DNA of 64,000 bases, taken from CAUZWH01 sp965224275. Lineage in GTDB: Bacteria > Pseudomonadota > Alphaproteobacteria > SHVV01. The stretch covers positions 186,001 to 250,000 of the forward strand of contig CBDCYR010000002.1 in assembly GCA_965224275.1 (NCBI GenBank), in the 5' to 3' direction. Shown in pieces: positions 27,709 to 37,806 of this stretch (positions are counted from its first letter, which is position 1; each line of letters begins with the position of its first letter). The notes below the pieces were generated by a model, which saw only the letters and a program-made list of their open reading frames with translations, was not told the origin of the DNA and searched no databases. Position numbers and translations under genes: made by a program.

Positions 27709-30700
27709 TTTGTCGCGCCAATTCTGGATCTCAGGCGCTGTCGCCTTGGTGATTATCGCCATAAGCCTCACCGCACTGCACCGATCTTACATACGCCATG
27801 AACTGGTGGACGCCGCGAAGGCGACGGCGACATTGCTAGGCCACACAATGGTCAACGCAACCGGCAGTCGCCTCAGCCTCTACATTGCGGCTGCCGCAGG
27901 ACTCGATAATGAGGCACTCGCCCAGAACGCGACGAAACGCGACCTCGCATCGGTTATCGCCGAATCCACTCGCGCCCTTCCTATCGTTGCCGTCGAGCTG
28001 CACGACTCTCGGGGACGCACGATTTTTTCAACTGAATCGAACCGAATCGGTCGTCTCAACAAATCTGCCGGCGGAATCGTATCGGCGATCAATGGTGGCA
28101 AGACTATCGCCCGCCAACATCGTGCCGAGATCGCCTCTTTACCGGGCAAAGAAGCAACTGTGGATGTCGTCGACGCCTACGTACCGATCGTTGAAAACGG
28201 AACCACGATCGGCGCGCTCCACCTTTTCACCGATGCCTCACCAATTGCCACCCAGGTATGGCGCAGCAACGGCGCCTTTTTCCTCACCATTAGCCTCGTC
28301 CTGGGCGCCATTTACCTCGTTCTATTCGTTGTCAATCGCAACTCTCGGATAATCCTGCGGCACTCACAGGAAGGCCTGCGCCACCGTTTTGACAAGCAAA
28401 ACGATGAACTCAACCGCACCCAGGAACGCTTTGAGCGGGTGTTCCGTCATAGCCCTGCGCTGCTAACGATCGCAGACGTTGACGACGGCACCATCTACGA
28501 CGCCAACGATAGTTGGCTCACCACCCTTGGTTTCGTACGCGACGAAGCGATCGGGCGCACGACCTGGGATCTCAACATATGGGTCTGTCCCGAGCACCGG
28601 GCCGAAATCCTAAGATCGCTCGAGGAAAACGCCGTCGTCACCGAATTTCGCACCCAATTTAGGACCAAGTCAGGGGGAATCCTGGAGGTGTTGGTATCCG
28701 CCGAAGTTGTGGCGTTCGACGGGCGCCGGGTGATGATGGGCACGGCGACCGATATCACCGAGCAGCAGCGCGTGGAAAGCAGGCTGCGCTACGCGAATGC
28801 GAGGTTGAACGACAAGGTCGAAGCACTCTATCGCTCAGAAGCACTGTTAGCGGAGAAGTCCAATATCCTGCAGGCGGTGCTGGAAAACGTCGAGCAGGGC
28901 ATCACCGCGTTTGACAAAGATTTCCGATTGGCGGCGTGGAATGAACGCGCTCGCGAGCTCCTCGATCTCGGTACCCTCGATCAGTGGCCGGACGTCCGCG
29001 CCGAGGATTTGTTTCGCCACATCGCCAGCCGCGGTGAATACGGCGATGGCGATGTCGAGCAGGTGGTCCGCGAACGTCTGAGGATGGCAGAAAGCCGTGA
29101 ACCCCGTCGTTACGAGAGAACCCGCCCCGACGGCAGAGTTCTCCAGGTTGCGAGCGATCCGTTACCGGGCGGTGGATTTGCGACCGCGTTCACCGACGTC
29201 ACCTTGCAGCGCAAAACCGAGGAGGTCCTGCGCGATCGCGTGTCCGAACACACAATGGAACTCGAAGCTGAAATCGAGGAGCGCAAACGTGTCCAGCAGG
29301 CGCTGATCTGGGCTAACGACCGGTTTCACAAAGCGTTCTATGCCAGCCCCAGCATGATCGCGATCATGGGCAGTGACGACGGCGTCTATCACGAGGTGAA
29401 CGAGGAGTGGGCCACAACAATGGGCTACGCCCGCGAGGAGGCGATCGGCAAATCAGCGTGGGAACTTGGCATCTGGGCGAACGCCGACGAGCGCAAGCGA
29501 GCGGTCCAACTTCTCAATGAACTCGGCTCCCTGCGCAACTTCGAAACTCAATTCCGCTGCAAGGACGGCTCGATAATCGACGGCGAGTTTTCGGCAGAGT
29601 TGGTCGAACTCGACGGCAAGCAAGCGATTCTCGGGGTTGCCAACGACATCACGGAACGCAAGCGCGCTGAAATTGAGCTGCAAAGCGCCAATGACCGCTT
29701 CACCAAGGCATTTCGCGCAAATCCCCACATGACTGCGATTATCGGCCGCGAGGACGGCGTCCTGCACAACGTCAACGACAGTTGGACCCGCAATATGGGC
29801 TTCACCGCGGACGAAGCCATTGGCGCGTCGGTGTTTAGCCTCGATATTTGGGTCGACCCGCAGGAGCGCAGCCGCGCGCTCTCAAACATCACCGAACAGG
29901 GTTCTGTTCACGACTTTGAAACGCGTTTTCGTACCAAGTCGGGCGACATCATCGACGTTATTTACGCCGCCGAGCCCGTAGAAATCGACGGTCGCGACGT
30001 GCTGCTCGCGGTATCGACGGACATTACCGCACGCAAACGAGCGGAGGAGGAGGCCCGCAAGGCGAACGAGCGATTCTCCAAAGCCTTCCACTCCAGCCCG
30101 AACCTCGTCGCCATGATGTCGGCCAAGGACGGCACGTTCCATGATGTCAATGACTACTGGTTGAGCAAACTCGGTTACGTCCGTTCCGAGGTTATTGGGA
30201 AGAGGGCTGGTGATCTCGGTATCTGGGCCGAAGCGGAAGACCTCGAGCAGGCGAACGAGGTCATGCGCACGAGCGGCCACATACGCGACCTCGAAGCGCG
30301 CTTCCGAGCCAAAGATGGAACCATCATTCATGGCCTCCACGGGGCCGAGAAGATCGAGATCGATGGCCAGACGATGTACCTGCAATCGACTGCGGACATC
30401 ACCGCCAGGAAAGCTGCCGAGAATGAGGTGCTCCTGGCAAATGAACGTTTCTATAAGGCGTTTGCAGCGAGCCCCAGCCTCTACGCCATCGTCGGATTCA
30501 ACGACGCCGTCCTGCGCGAGGTCAACGTGCAATGGACGGAGATTCTTGGTTTTACGCGCGAAGAAACGGTCGGGCGGTCGATCTGGGATTTTGATATCTG
30601 GATCGACCCGAAGGCCCACGAACGCATCGTCGAATTGGTCAAGCTGAACGGCAACGTTCGCGATTTCGAGACCAGGTTCCGAACCAAGAACGAGGAGGTC

Positions 30701-32002
30701 ATCGACGTTCTCTATTCCGCCCAGCGCACCGAACTTGGCGGCGAGGATGTCCTGCTGGCAAGCGCAACCGATATCACCGGGCTTAAACGCGCCGATGCGG
30801 AGCTTCGTCATGCCAACGAGCGTCTATTCCAGGTTTTTCAATCGCTGCCTCAGGCGGCTGCGGTGAGCACGGTCGACGATGGCGCCCTGCGCTACGTTAA
30901 CGCCAAATGGCTCGAGACATTTGGCTTCTCCAGCGAGGAAGCGCTGGGCAAGACGACCGACGAGCTCGGTTTGTGGGTCGACGAAAAGTCCCGGGCACAG
31001 GCCTTCGAAACAGTCGTTAATCAGGGAAGTTTGCGTGACTTCGAAACCGTCATGCGGACCAGCGGCGGTCGAGAAATCGATGCTCTCCTTGCCATCGAAA
31101 GTCTTGAGATCGGCGGCGAGGATGTCGTTTTGGCCATCACCAGCGACATCACCGCGCGCAAGAGTGCCGAACGCGAGCTCCTGGCGGCAAAGGATGATCT
31201 CGAGCGCCGCGTTGAAGAACGGACCCACGAGCTGATCGAGGCCAAAGAAGCGGCTGAGACTGCCAACGTCGCGAAATCGCAGTTCGTCTCAAACATGAGC
31301 CACGAGCTGCGCACACCCCTCAACGCGATCATTGGCTATAGCGAAATGTTGGGCGAGGAAGCTGTCGAGCGCTCATTGACGACATTCTCTTCCGATCTCG
31401 AACGAATTAACTCCGCCGGCAATCATCTGCTTCATCTGATCGACGAGGTACTCGATCTCTCAAAGATCGAGGCTGGCAAATTCGATCTCGAACTCACCGC
31501 ATTCGACGTTTCAAAACTCGTTCGCGATTCCGCAGCCACCGTTGAAGCACTGGCGAAAAAGAATGGCAACGTTCTGCGGATCGAAAATTTCGAAGACGTG
31601 GGTCCGGTCGTTGGCGATGGAACCAAGGTCAAACAAATTCTCATGAATCTGTTGAGCAACGCCGCAAAGTTTACGACCAACGGTGAGATCATCTTGCAAG
31701 TCAGGCGAAGCTCCAACAGATCCCCAAATTTGATTTTCTCCGTTACCGATACCGGCATCGGCATCGCATCCGACAAGCTCGCGCAAATATTTAATCCGTT
31801 CAGCCAGGCCGACGGATCCACCACCCGGAAGTTTGGCGGGACCGGCCTTGGGTTGGCGATAACCCGTCGTTTCTGCCGGATGATGGGTGGCGACGTGGAA
31901 GTGAAAAGTGAAATTGGGCGCGGCACAACATTTACGGTCACCCTACCGCTTCTCAATGCGTGCGAACGCGAACGCGATGCTCAGCCGGTTTTCGCGGCCT
32001 AG
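27701..32002 (+). CDS. Membrane histidine kinase with seven tandem PAS domains
   Basis: This 1433-residue kinase starts at ATG 27701, overlapping the cyclase stop by eight bases, with GAGGTGG just upstream, so translation is coupled. Two membrane segments (about residues 8-26 and 186-208) flank a periplasmic sensor region. Seven PAS domains follow to about residue 1155. Five share the opening pattern ANERF-KAF with about 125-residue spacing and look like internal duplications. The kinase core has H1201 in NMSHELRTPLNAIIG and a HATPase_c domain with NLLSNAAKFT, DTGIGI and GTGLGLAITRR. There is no receiver, so it must phosphorylate a separate one, probably the nearby single-domain regulator or the cyclase receiver. 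Confidence 0.94.
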   Translation: MRSLSRQFWISGAVALVIIAISLTALHRSYIRHELVDAAKATATLLGHTMVNATGSRLSLYIAAAAGLDNEALAQNATKRDLASVIAESTRALPIVAVELHDSRGRTIFSTESNRIGRLNKSAGGIVSAINGGKTIARQHRAEIASLPGKEATVDVVDAYVPIVENGTTIGALHLFTDASPIATQVWRSNGAFFLTISLVLGAIYLVLFVVNRNSRIILRHSQEGLRHRFDKQNDELNRTQERFERVFRHSPALLTIADVDDGTIYDANDSWLTTLGFVRDEAIGRTTWDLNIWVCPEHRAEILRSLEENAVVTEFRTQFRTKSGGILEVLVSAEVVAFDGRRVMMGTATDITEQQRVESRLRYANARLNDKVEALYRSEALLAEKSNILQAVLENVEQGITAFDKDFRLAAWNERARELLDLGTLDQWPDVRAEDLFRHIASRGEYGDGDVEQVVRERLRMAESREPRRYERTRPDGRVLQVASDPLPGGGFATAFTDVTLQRKTEEVLRDRVSEHTMELEAEIEERKRVQQALIWANDRFHKAFYASPSMIAIMGSDDGVYHEVNEEWATTMGYAREEAIGKSAWELGIWANADERKRAVQLLNELGSLRNFETQFRCKDGSIIDGEFSAELVELDGKQAILGVANDITERKRAEIELQSANDRFTKAFRANPHMTAIIGREDGVLHNVNDSWTRNMGFTADEAIGASVFSLDIWVDPQERSRALSNITEQGSVHDFETRFRTKSGDIIDVIYAAEPVEIDGRDVLLAVSTDITARKRAEEEARKANERFSKAFHSSPNLVAMMSAKDGTFHDVNDYWLSKLGYVRSEVIGKRAGDLGIWAEAEDLEQANEVMRTSGHIRDLEARFRAKDGTIIHGLHGAEKIEIDGQTMYLQSTADITARKAAENEVLLANERFYKAFAASPSLYAIVGFNDAVLREVNVQWTEILGFTREETVGRSIWDFDIWIDPKAHERIVELVKLNGNVRDFETRFRTKNEEVIDVLYSAQRTELGGEDVLLASATDITGLKRADAELRHANERLFQVFQSLPQAAAVSTVDDGALRYVNAKWLETFGFSSEEALGKTTDELGLWVDEKSRAQAFETVVNQGSLRDFETVMRTSGGREIDALLAIESLEIGGEDVVLAITSDITARKSAERELLAAKDDLERRVEERTHELIEAKEAAETANVAKSQFVSNMSHELRTPLNAIIGYSEMLGEEAVERSLTTFSSDLERINSAGNHLLHLIDEVLDLSKIEAGKFDLELTAFDVSKLVRDSAATVEALAKKNGNVLRIENFEDVGPVVGDGTKVKQILMNLLSNAAKFTTNGEIILQVRRSSNRSPNLIFSVTDTGIGIASDKLAQIFNPFSQADGSTTRKFGGTGLGLAITRRFCRMMGGDVEVKSEIGRGTTFTVTLPLLNACERERDAQPVFAA

Positions 32003-32041
32003 ACGTTGACGCTAAGTGCGCCACGAACAAAGGAGAGAGAT

Positions 32042-32512
32042 ATGCCGAGAAAACTATTGATGCTGGGACTGATGCTGGTATCGCTCAGCGGCTTACCGGC
32101 GTTTGCCGAAAACGACCGCACAATCCTGACGATACACGGCCCCAACGGCCAACTCGGGTACACCCGAACGACGCTTGCCTTACAGGGCATGGTTGAAATC
32201 AAAACAACAACGCCATGGACCGAAGGAGAAGTCACCTTCCGCGGTGTCCTGGCGCATGATGTTTTCAAAACCGCCAAAATAGACTCCGGCGCCGTTCACG
32301 CGATCGCCCTCAACGATTACAAAGTTGAGATCCCGGTCGCCGATTTCGAAAAATACGGTGTGTTGTTGGCGATGGAGATGAACGGATCCGAGTTGACCGT
32401 TCGGGAGAAGGGTCCGATCTGGATCATCTACCCGGATTCGACCAGCGATCACACCAGCGCGACCTTGCGTAGCCGCATGGTTTGGCAGCTCAAGGAACTT
32501 CGGGCGCTCTAA
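32042..32512 (+). CDS. Secreted molybdopterin-oxidoreductase-fold protein without cofactor cysteine
   Basis: This 156-residue protein has a cleavable signal peptide (LLMLGLMLVSLSGLPAFA) and a mature domain resembling the sulfite-oxidase molybdopterin-binding fold (TLALQGMVEIKTTTPW, FRGVLAHDVF, GPIWIIYP). It contains no cysteine at all, so the usual molybdenum-coordinating Cys is missing and it is unlikely to be a redox enzyme. The start has GGAGAG just upstream. It ends four bases before the next kinase gene and follows the large PAS kinase gene by 39 bases. A periplasmic ligand-binding or accessory role for the neighbouring sensor is inferred. Confidence 0.78.
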   Translation: MPRKLLMLGLMLVSLSGLPAFAENDRTILTIHGPNGQLGYTRTTLALQGMVEIKTTTPWTEGEVTFRGVLAHDVFKTAKIDSGAVHAIALNDYKVEIPVADFEKYGVLLAMEMNGSELTVREKGPIWIIYPDSTSDHTSATLRSRMVWQLKELRAL

Positions 32513-32516
32513 CGAG

Positions 32517-34694
32517 ATGCGAAACATCCGTTCCTATGCGATTACAACGCTCGTGCTGGTGGTTCTGAGCGCGACTCTGATCTTCAGCTTGTACCGCTTG
32601 GGTGATGGATACCGCTCGGTCGAAAGCGGTCTGAGGACGGGGTCGTGGATGGCATCGCAAGCGGAGTTCGAACATCTCCGTTTGCTACGTGCGATCGATC
32701 TTTTCTACGCGGCCGACATTGATCAGGCGGAACTGCTATTGCGTCGCGATCTGTTTTGGAGTCGCGTCCCTCTGCTAACCAACGGGGCCGAAGCCGAGCA
32801 TCTGCGGAAAATCAAGGATGTGTACGAACTCGCGGCCGATCTCGAACGCGCGCTCGAAAAATCGATTCCACTATTTCAAGGTTTCAGTCCCGGTGACGAG
32901 GTCACTTATCGGGAAGCGAGAGAACTTTTCGAGCCACTAGCCCCGCGCTTGCACGAACTCCATCTCGAAACCTCCGGGCGCGGTTTTTCGCAAGCCATCG
33001 TCGATCGCGTGCTGGACTTGTATCGGTGGCTGCTTATCGGCTTGATTTGTGCAACCGCCGCCACCGTCGTGGTGGTTGCGATTGTCGTTTCGCAACTCCG
33101 GCGCGCGCGGGCTGCCAAGGATCAAATCCAAGCGACAACGCAGGAACTAACCGAAACGTCGTCACGACTTGACGACCTCGTCACCAACCTTCCGGCAGCG
33201 GTTGTGCTTGCCGATGCCGCGGGCGTCTACCGACACGCTAATCCCGTGTACTGCCAATGGGCCGGTTTGACCCTAAACGAAGTCGTCGGCAAAACCGCCG
33301 GCGATATCTTCCCGGCAGAGGTTGCCAGTCGGCTTGAGGATCTAAATCGCAAAGTCATTGAGGAGCGTCAGGCCATTCAAGAAGAGGTCGAGATTCCTAT
33401 TAAAGGCGAGCCGAAAATCCGCTCGTTGTTGAAGTTTCCGATCTTCGATGCCGACCGCAACATTGTCGGCGTTGGCTCGGTGAGCACCGATCTCACCGCA
33501 CAACGCGAAGCCGAGCGCCGCCTGGAGCGGGCCCATCGCATGGAAACCGTGGGACAACTCTCCGGCGGCATGGCTCACGATTTCAACAATCTATTAATGG
33601 TGATTCGCGGCAACCTCGATCTTCTGCGGGAAGAACTCGGCGCCAACCCCACCGCCGCTACGAAAATCGATCGTGCGCTCAGAGGCGTCGATCGCGGCAC
33701 TCAAATTATCCAGAGACTGCTGGCATTCGCACGCCAACAATATCTGTCGCCGATCCCGGTCCGCATCGACACGCTGTTCGAGCAAACCAAGGCGCTGCTC
33801 GAACGAACCCTGCGTGAGAATATTCAACTTGAGATCGACATTGCGCCCAAACTGCCATCGGTGCTTGTCGATCCCGTCCAATTCGAGTCGGCGTTGATCA
33901 ATCTGGCTCTAAACGCGCAAGACGCGATGGAAGACGGCGGATTACTGAGATTTACAGCGCGCAAAAGCGATACGACCGGGGATAAAACGCCGGCCCAGAT
34001 TTCGGTTTCGGTTTCCGATAGCGGGACCGGCATCCGACCCGAGTTGTTGGACCGTGTGATCGAGCCTTTCTACACAACCAAACTTGTTGGTAAAGGCTCC
34101 GGGCTCGGTCTCAGCATGGTGTATGGGTTTGCCAAGCAGACCGGCGGCGAGATGAAAATAGACAGCGCCCTCGGGGAAGGAACAACCGTGACAATCTCGC
34201 TCCCAGCAACCCTCCAAACCAGCGTCACCGATGCCGACGATGGCGACGTTATTCAAGGCTCGGCCACGATTCTGGTGGTCGAAGATGAGCCGGACGTACG
34301 TTCGGTCGCCGAGGGATTGTTAGGCGAACTCGGTTACAATGTTATCTGTGCCGAACATGGTTCGGATGCGCTTAAAGTTCTCGAATCCAGCGTACGTCTA
34401 GATCTGCTGTTCACCGATATGGTGCTGCCGGGCAATGTGAGCGGCCGCACCTTGGTCGAAATTACCCGCGTATTGCGGCCGGAAACCAAGGTGTTGGCGA
34501 CGTCAGGCTATGCCCAGGAAATGATTGAACGCGAGGGCGCCTTACCGATCGGGGTCACGTTGCTCGCCAAACCCTATTCCCTAAAGGCGCTCTCGATCGC
34601 CATCGAACAAACACTGTCGTCGCAAACACCCCACCTTCCGGGCATTCCAGTACCCCGGGTTGGCGAAGAACGATGCATGGCGGCTCAGTCATGA
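32517..34694 (+). CDS. Membrane hybrid histidine kinase with periplasmic domain, PAS and receiver
   Basis: This 725-residue kinase has two membrane segments (about 7-27 and 171-193) enclosing a mostly helical periplasmic domain. A cytoplasmic PAS domain follows (about 215-325, LPAAVVLADAAGVYRHANP). The kinase core has H354 in GGMAHDFNNLL and HATPase_c motifs NLALNAQDAM, DSGTGI and GSGLGLSMVYG. A C-terminal receiver has LVVEDEPD and a phospho-acceptor Asp in LLFTDMVLPG. All key residues are present. It begins four bases after the molybdopterin-fold gene, so the two are tightly coupled and may act together, with the secreted protein feeding a signal to the periplasmic domain. Confidence 0.94.
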   Translation: MRNIRSYAITTLVLVVLSATLIFSLYRLGDGYRSVESGLRTGSWMASQAEFEHLRLLRAIDLFYAADIDQAELLLRRDLFWSRVPLLTNGAEAEHLRKIKDVYELAADLERALEKSIPLFQGFSPGDEVTYREARELFEPLAPRLHELHLETSGRGFSQAIVDRVLDLYRWLLIGLICATAATVVVVAIVVSQLRRARAAKDQIQATTQELTETSSRLDDLVTNLPAAVVLADAAGVYRHANPVYCQWAGLTLNEVVGKTAGDIFPAEVASRLEDLNRKVIEERQAIQEEVEIPIKGEPKIRSLLKFPIFDADRNIVGVGSVSTDLTAQREAERRLERAHRMETVGQLSGGMAHDFNNLLMVIRGNLDLLREELGANPTAATKIDRALRGVDRGTQIIQRLLAFARQQYLSPIPVRIDTLFEQTKALLERTLRENIQLEIDIAPKLPSVLVDPVQFESALINLALNAQDAMEDGGLLRFTARKSDTTGDKTPAQISVSVSDSGTGIRPELLDRVIEPFYTTKLVGKGSGLGLSMVYGFAKQTGGEMKIDSALGEGTTVTISLPATLQTSVTDADDGDVIQGSATILVVEDEPDVRSVAEGLLGELGYNVICAEHGSDALKVLESSVRLDLLFTDMVLPGNVSGRTLVEITRVLRPETKVLATSGYAQEMIEREGALPIGVTLLAKPYSLKALSIAIEQTLSSQTPHLPGIPVPRVGEERCMAAQS

Positions 34695-34795
34695 GTCCAG
34701 TGATCTAGTCGAAGCGCACGCCACCAACCCCTCGTCGGGGTTCAATCCTTTCCTTATCTCCTGGCGTCGATTCGCCACCAATCCAGACTCGCGAT

Positions 34796-36462
34796 ATGGA
34801 TAATCACCCATTACGTAAAGCCGCCAATGACGAGGCCGGACGTCTCGACACATCGGCCGTGATCGATAGCTCAGGTGGAATGACCAACGTGGCGATCAGC
34901 GATAAGGCCAAAGTGCTCGAGCAATTGCTCGAAACAACCCAGGAAGGTTTCTGGTTTATCGACACCGATACCAGGACCATCGACGTCAACCCCGCCATGT
35001 GCAGGATCCTCGGCCCGCCGCGGGAGGAAATCCTCGGGCGGACGATTTTTGAGTTCGTCGATGATGCCAATACCGAAATCTTTCACCAACAGATCGCGGC
35101 CCGCAGACAAGGTCAGCACGGCAGTTACGAGATCGCGCTACGGCGATCCGACGGCACCAACATTCCCTGCGTGAACAATGCAACGGCGGTGTTTGACGAT
35201 AATGGCGAGCGCATTGCCTCGATCGGATTGTGGACCGACATCACCGAAATAAAGGAGAGTCAAAACCGTCTGGTCGCGGCCAAAGAAGAAGCCGAGAGCG
35301 CCAATCGCGCCAAATCTGAGTTTCTCTCTAGTATGAGCCACGAACTGAGGACGCCATTGCACGCGGTGCTCGGATTCGCCGAGCTCCTGGCATCGGATGC
35401 CGACCATCCCTTGAACCAGGTGCAACTTGGTCGCCTGCAACGCATCTTGAACAGCGGCGACCATCTCCTCAGTCTTATCGAGGGCGTCCTCGACCTCGCA
35501 CAAATCGAGCGCGGTGATGTCACGCTTTCAATTACCAGAGTGACCCCGCCGGAGGCTCTTGTCCGCTGCGTCGACATCGGCAGGGCGATGGCGCAAAAAC
35601 GCGGTCTCGAGTTGCATGTTCTCGACTGCGACGACGAAGTGCCCGCGATCCTCGCCGATGCGACCCGACTGCAGCAGATCCTGCTTAATCTGTTTTCCAA
35701 CGCGGTCAAATACAATCGCGACGGCGGCACGGTAACGCTGCAATGCCAGCCCACGTCGGATGGAATGTTACGATTCGCGGTCACCGATACCGGGATTGGG
35801 ATTGCCAGCGACAAGCACGCCGAGCTGTTTGAGCCGTTTCGCCGATTGGGCATGGAAAGCGGCGCGATCGAGGGCGCCGGTATCGGCCTCACGATTACCC
35901 GCGACCTGGTCGAACTCATGAACGGACGTTTGTCGTTTGAAAGCGAACTCGGTGTCGGCAGCACGTTCTATGTTGATCTACCGTTGGCCCCCGATGACGC
36001 GACGGGGTCGCGACCCGACCGGGCGCCGACCTCCGCGCCGGTCCCTATCGCCGCAACCACCAGTGCGGTGGTGCCAAACCACAGCCTCGTTCTTTATATC
36101 GAGGACAACCCCGATATTCTTCAACTGGTGGAAGATTACATCGCACCGCGATCGGAACTTGAACTTATCTCGGCCCACAACGCCGAGTTGGGTATGGTGT
36201 GATCAAAAAGGAGCAGCCCGATCTCGTGCTTGTAGACATCAATCTCCCCGGCATGGACGGAATGGAATTCCAGCGCCGTTTGAAAGCCGACCAGAGCACA
36301 CGTGATATTCCGGTAATCGCGGTTACCGGCGCGGCGATGCAGCATGATCTTGACAACGCCGATGACGCCGGATTCTTCGGCTACCTGACCAAACCTTTCA
36401 AGCTCGCCGAAGTGGTTCTCATCATCCAACAAGCGCTCGCCACCCGCCAGACATCTGCCTAG
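34796..36462 (+). pseudogene. PAS hybrid histidine kinase, frameshifted inside its receiver
   Basis: The first frame (34796-36202) gives a soluble kinase with one PAS domain (about 40-155), H182 in SMSHELRTPLHAVLG, HATPase_c (NLFSNAVKYN, DTGIGI, GIGLTITRD) and the first half of a receiver (LVLYIEDNPDI). It stops at TGA 36200-36202. The rest of the receiver (KKEQPDLVLVDINLPG with the phospho-acceptor Asp, then VIAVTGAAM and LTKPF) continues in another frame to 36462. One base lost near 36195 explains it. The kinase half could still work alone, but the receiver is broken unless this is an assembly error. Confidence 0.88.
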
Positions 36463-36563
36463 CTCGGCCACCAACCGACGTCAACACGCAACCATCGATG
36501 GGCGGCCGTCAGCTTGCGAACGCGCGATATGGTAAGTTCATCCAACAAACCGAGGAGCTCGCC

Positions 36564-36998
36564 ATGAGTCAAAGCGACTGGGCCAAAGACCACATCCGCC
36601 GCTATCAGGAAACCAACGGCGAAGACGGTCATCTATGGGCCGGCCCCAATGGCAATCAGAGCTTGCCTTGCCTGTTGCTGACCACCACCGGATCCAAATC
36701 AGGTGAGGCCCGTTTGACGCCCTTGATCTACGGTGAGGATGACGGCCGCTACGTCATAATTGCGTCGCGCGGCGGCGCCCCCGAACACCCCTCCTGGTAT
36801 ACCAATCTGTTTGCAGACCCGGCGGTAAACCTCCAGATCCTTGCCGATAAGTTCGCCGCCACGGCCCGCATTGCGACCGGCGACGAGCGCGCCAGGCTGT
36901 GGCAATTGATGGCGAAGATCTATCCGCCCTATGACGACTATCAAGACAAGGCCAAAGGTATCCGTGAGATACCGCTGGTCGTTCTCGATCGGGCGTAA
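36564..36998 (+). CDS. Nitroreductase/deazaflavin-dependent (F420-type) oxidoreductase-like protein
   Basis: This 144-residue protein matches the DUF385 family, known from deazaflavin-dependent nitroreductases. The beta-barrel core shows PCLLLTTTGSKSGEARLTPL, VIIASRGGAPEHPSWYTNL and IREIPLVVLDR. GAGGAG stands before the ATG at 36564, and the product length is standard. Family members in organisms that lack F420 may use flavin instead, so the cofactor is not certain. It is convergent with the sulfotransferase-like gene and its function here is unknown. Confidence 0.85.
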   Translation: MSQSDWAKDHIRRYQETNGEDGHLWAGPNGNQSLPCLLLTTTGSKSGEARLTPLIYGEDDGRYVIIASRGGAPEHPSWYTNLFADPAVNLQILADKFAATARIATGDERARLWQLMAKIYPPYDDYQDKAKGIREIPLVVLDRA

Positions 36999-37059
36999 GC
37001 AGATCTCCCCACGAAGGGCGCGCCGCCAGCGGCGCGGCCTAGGAAACCCGAACCAGAAG

Positions 37060-37770
37060 TCACCTCTTATAGCCGCGCTCGGCGATCCAATTAGCCAAAT
37101 CGGTTTCTCCATACATCAGCGCCAGCATCGACTCGGGCAGAACATCGCGATACTTGCCCACCCTGCGGTCGCCGAGATGCCGGTCGTGCAAGTGGTATAC
37201 CGGATCCCGAGAGGTGAGATCGCCGAGCGCTTCTCGTTCTTGCCGGTACCATGCCGAAATTCGTTCAAAGCTAAACTCTTCGAAGACCTCGTTATCGTAG
37301 TGATGATCGAGACCAAGGTAGTCCGCCACCTTCGAGATCGCGATTGGTTCAGCACCATTGATTTCGGTCTCGAAGCGCAGTTCGCCAACGCTCCAACCCT
37401 GCTTTGCCTTCGCTGCCAAAAACCGATCCTTGAGGATGCTTGTCCGGACAAATGATATGAGGAACCGCGGGTCTTCATAATGCCGGGTGCCGCGCTGTAT
37501 ATCGGATGCAACGATGTCTCTGATGTCCCGATAGGCGAACAAAAACCGATCGCTGGGGCGGTCGAACCGGCGCCACCACTCCTCGACAGCATGCGCAGAC
37601 GGCTGACGCAGATAGTCGTCCATCAGGCTCGATCGAATGACCTCTTGCCGCAATCCATGTTTTTGTAACAGCGCCTTGGCGACATTGAAGACAAACGTTC
37701 CGCCGCTGCGCCACAGCGAACTGGCGACAACTCTGCTGAACTCAGCTTGATTTGGTGCGGGCTCGGTCAT
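37060..37770 (-). CDS. Sulfotransferase-like protein
   Basis: This 236-residue protein resembles PAPS-dependent sulfotransferases. An N-terminal phosphate-binding loop appears in SLWRSGGTFVFNVAK, and a second 3'-phosphate motif in FLFAYRDIRDIVASDI. The C-terminal half (SAWYRQEREALGDLTS, then GKYRDVLPES) fits the family. It would transfer sulfate to a carbohydrate, lipid or other hydroxyl acceptor. No signal peptide is seen. It lies 36 bases downstream of the AEC transporter gene on the same strand, so the two may share a transcript. Confidence 0.75.
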   Translation of the reverse strand: MTEPAPNQAEFSRVVASSLWRSGGTFVFNVAKALLQKHGLRQEVIRSSLMDDYLRQPSAHAVEEWWRRFDRPSDRFLFAYRDIRDIVASDIQRGTRHYEDPRFLISFVRTSILKDRFLAAKAKQGWSVGELRFETEINGAEPIAISKVADYLGLDHHYDNEVFEEFSFERISAWYRQEREALGDLTSRDPVYHLHDRHLGDRRVGKYRDVLPESMLALMYGETDLANWIAERGYKR

Positions 37771-37806
37771 TGGGTGCCCTACAATTCTCCGGCCATGCCG
37801 TCGCGT

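Noticed and set aside
37010..37042. GC-rich inverted repeat between the deazaflavin-type and sulfotransferase-like genes
   Set aside because: The stem is imperfect and there is no T-run, so I did not call it a terminator.
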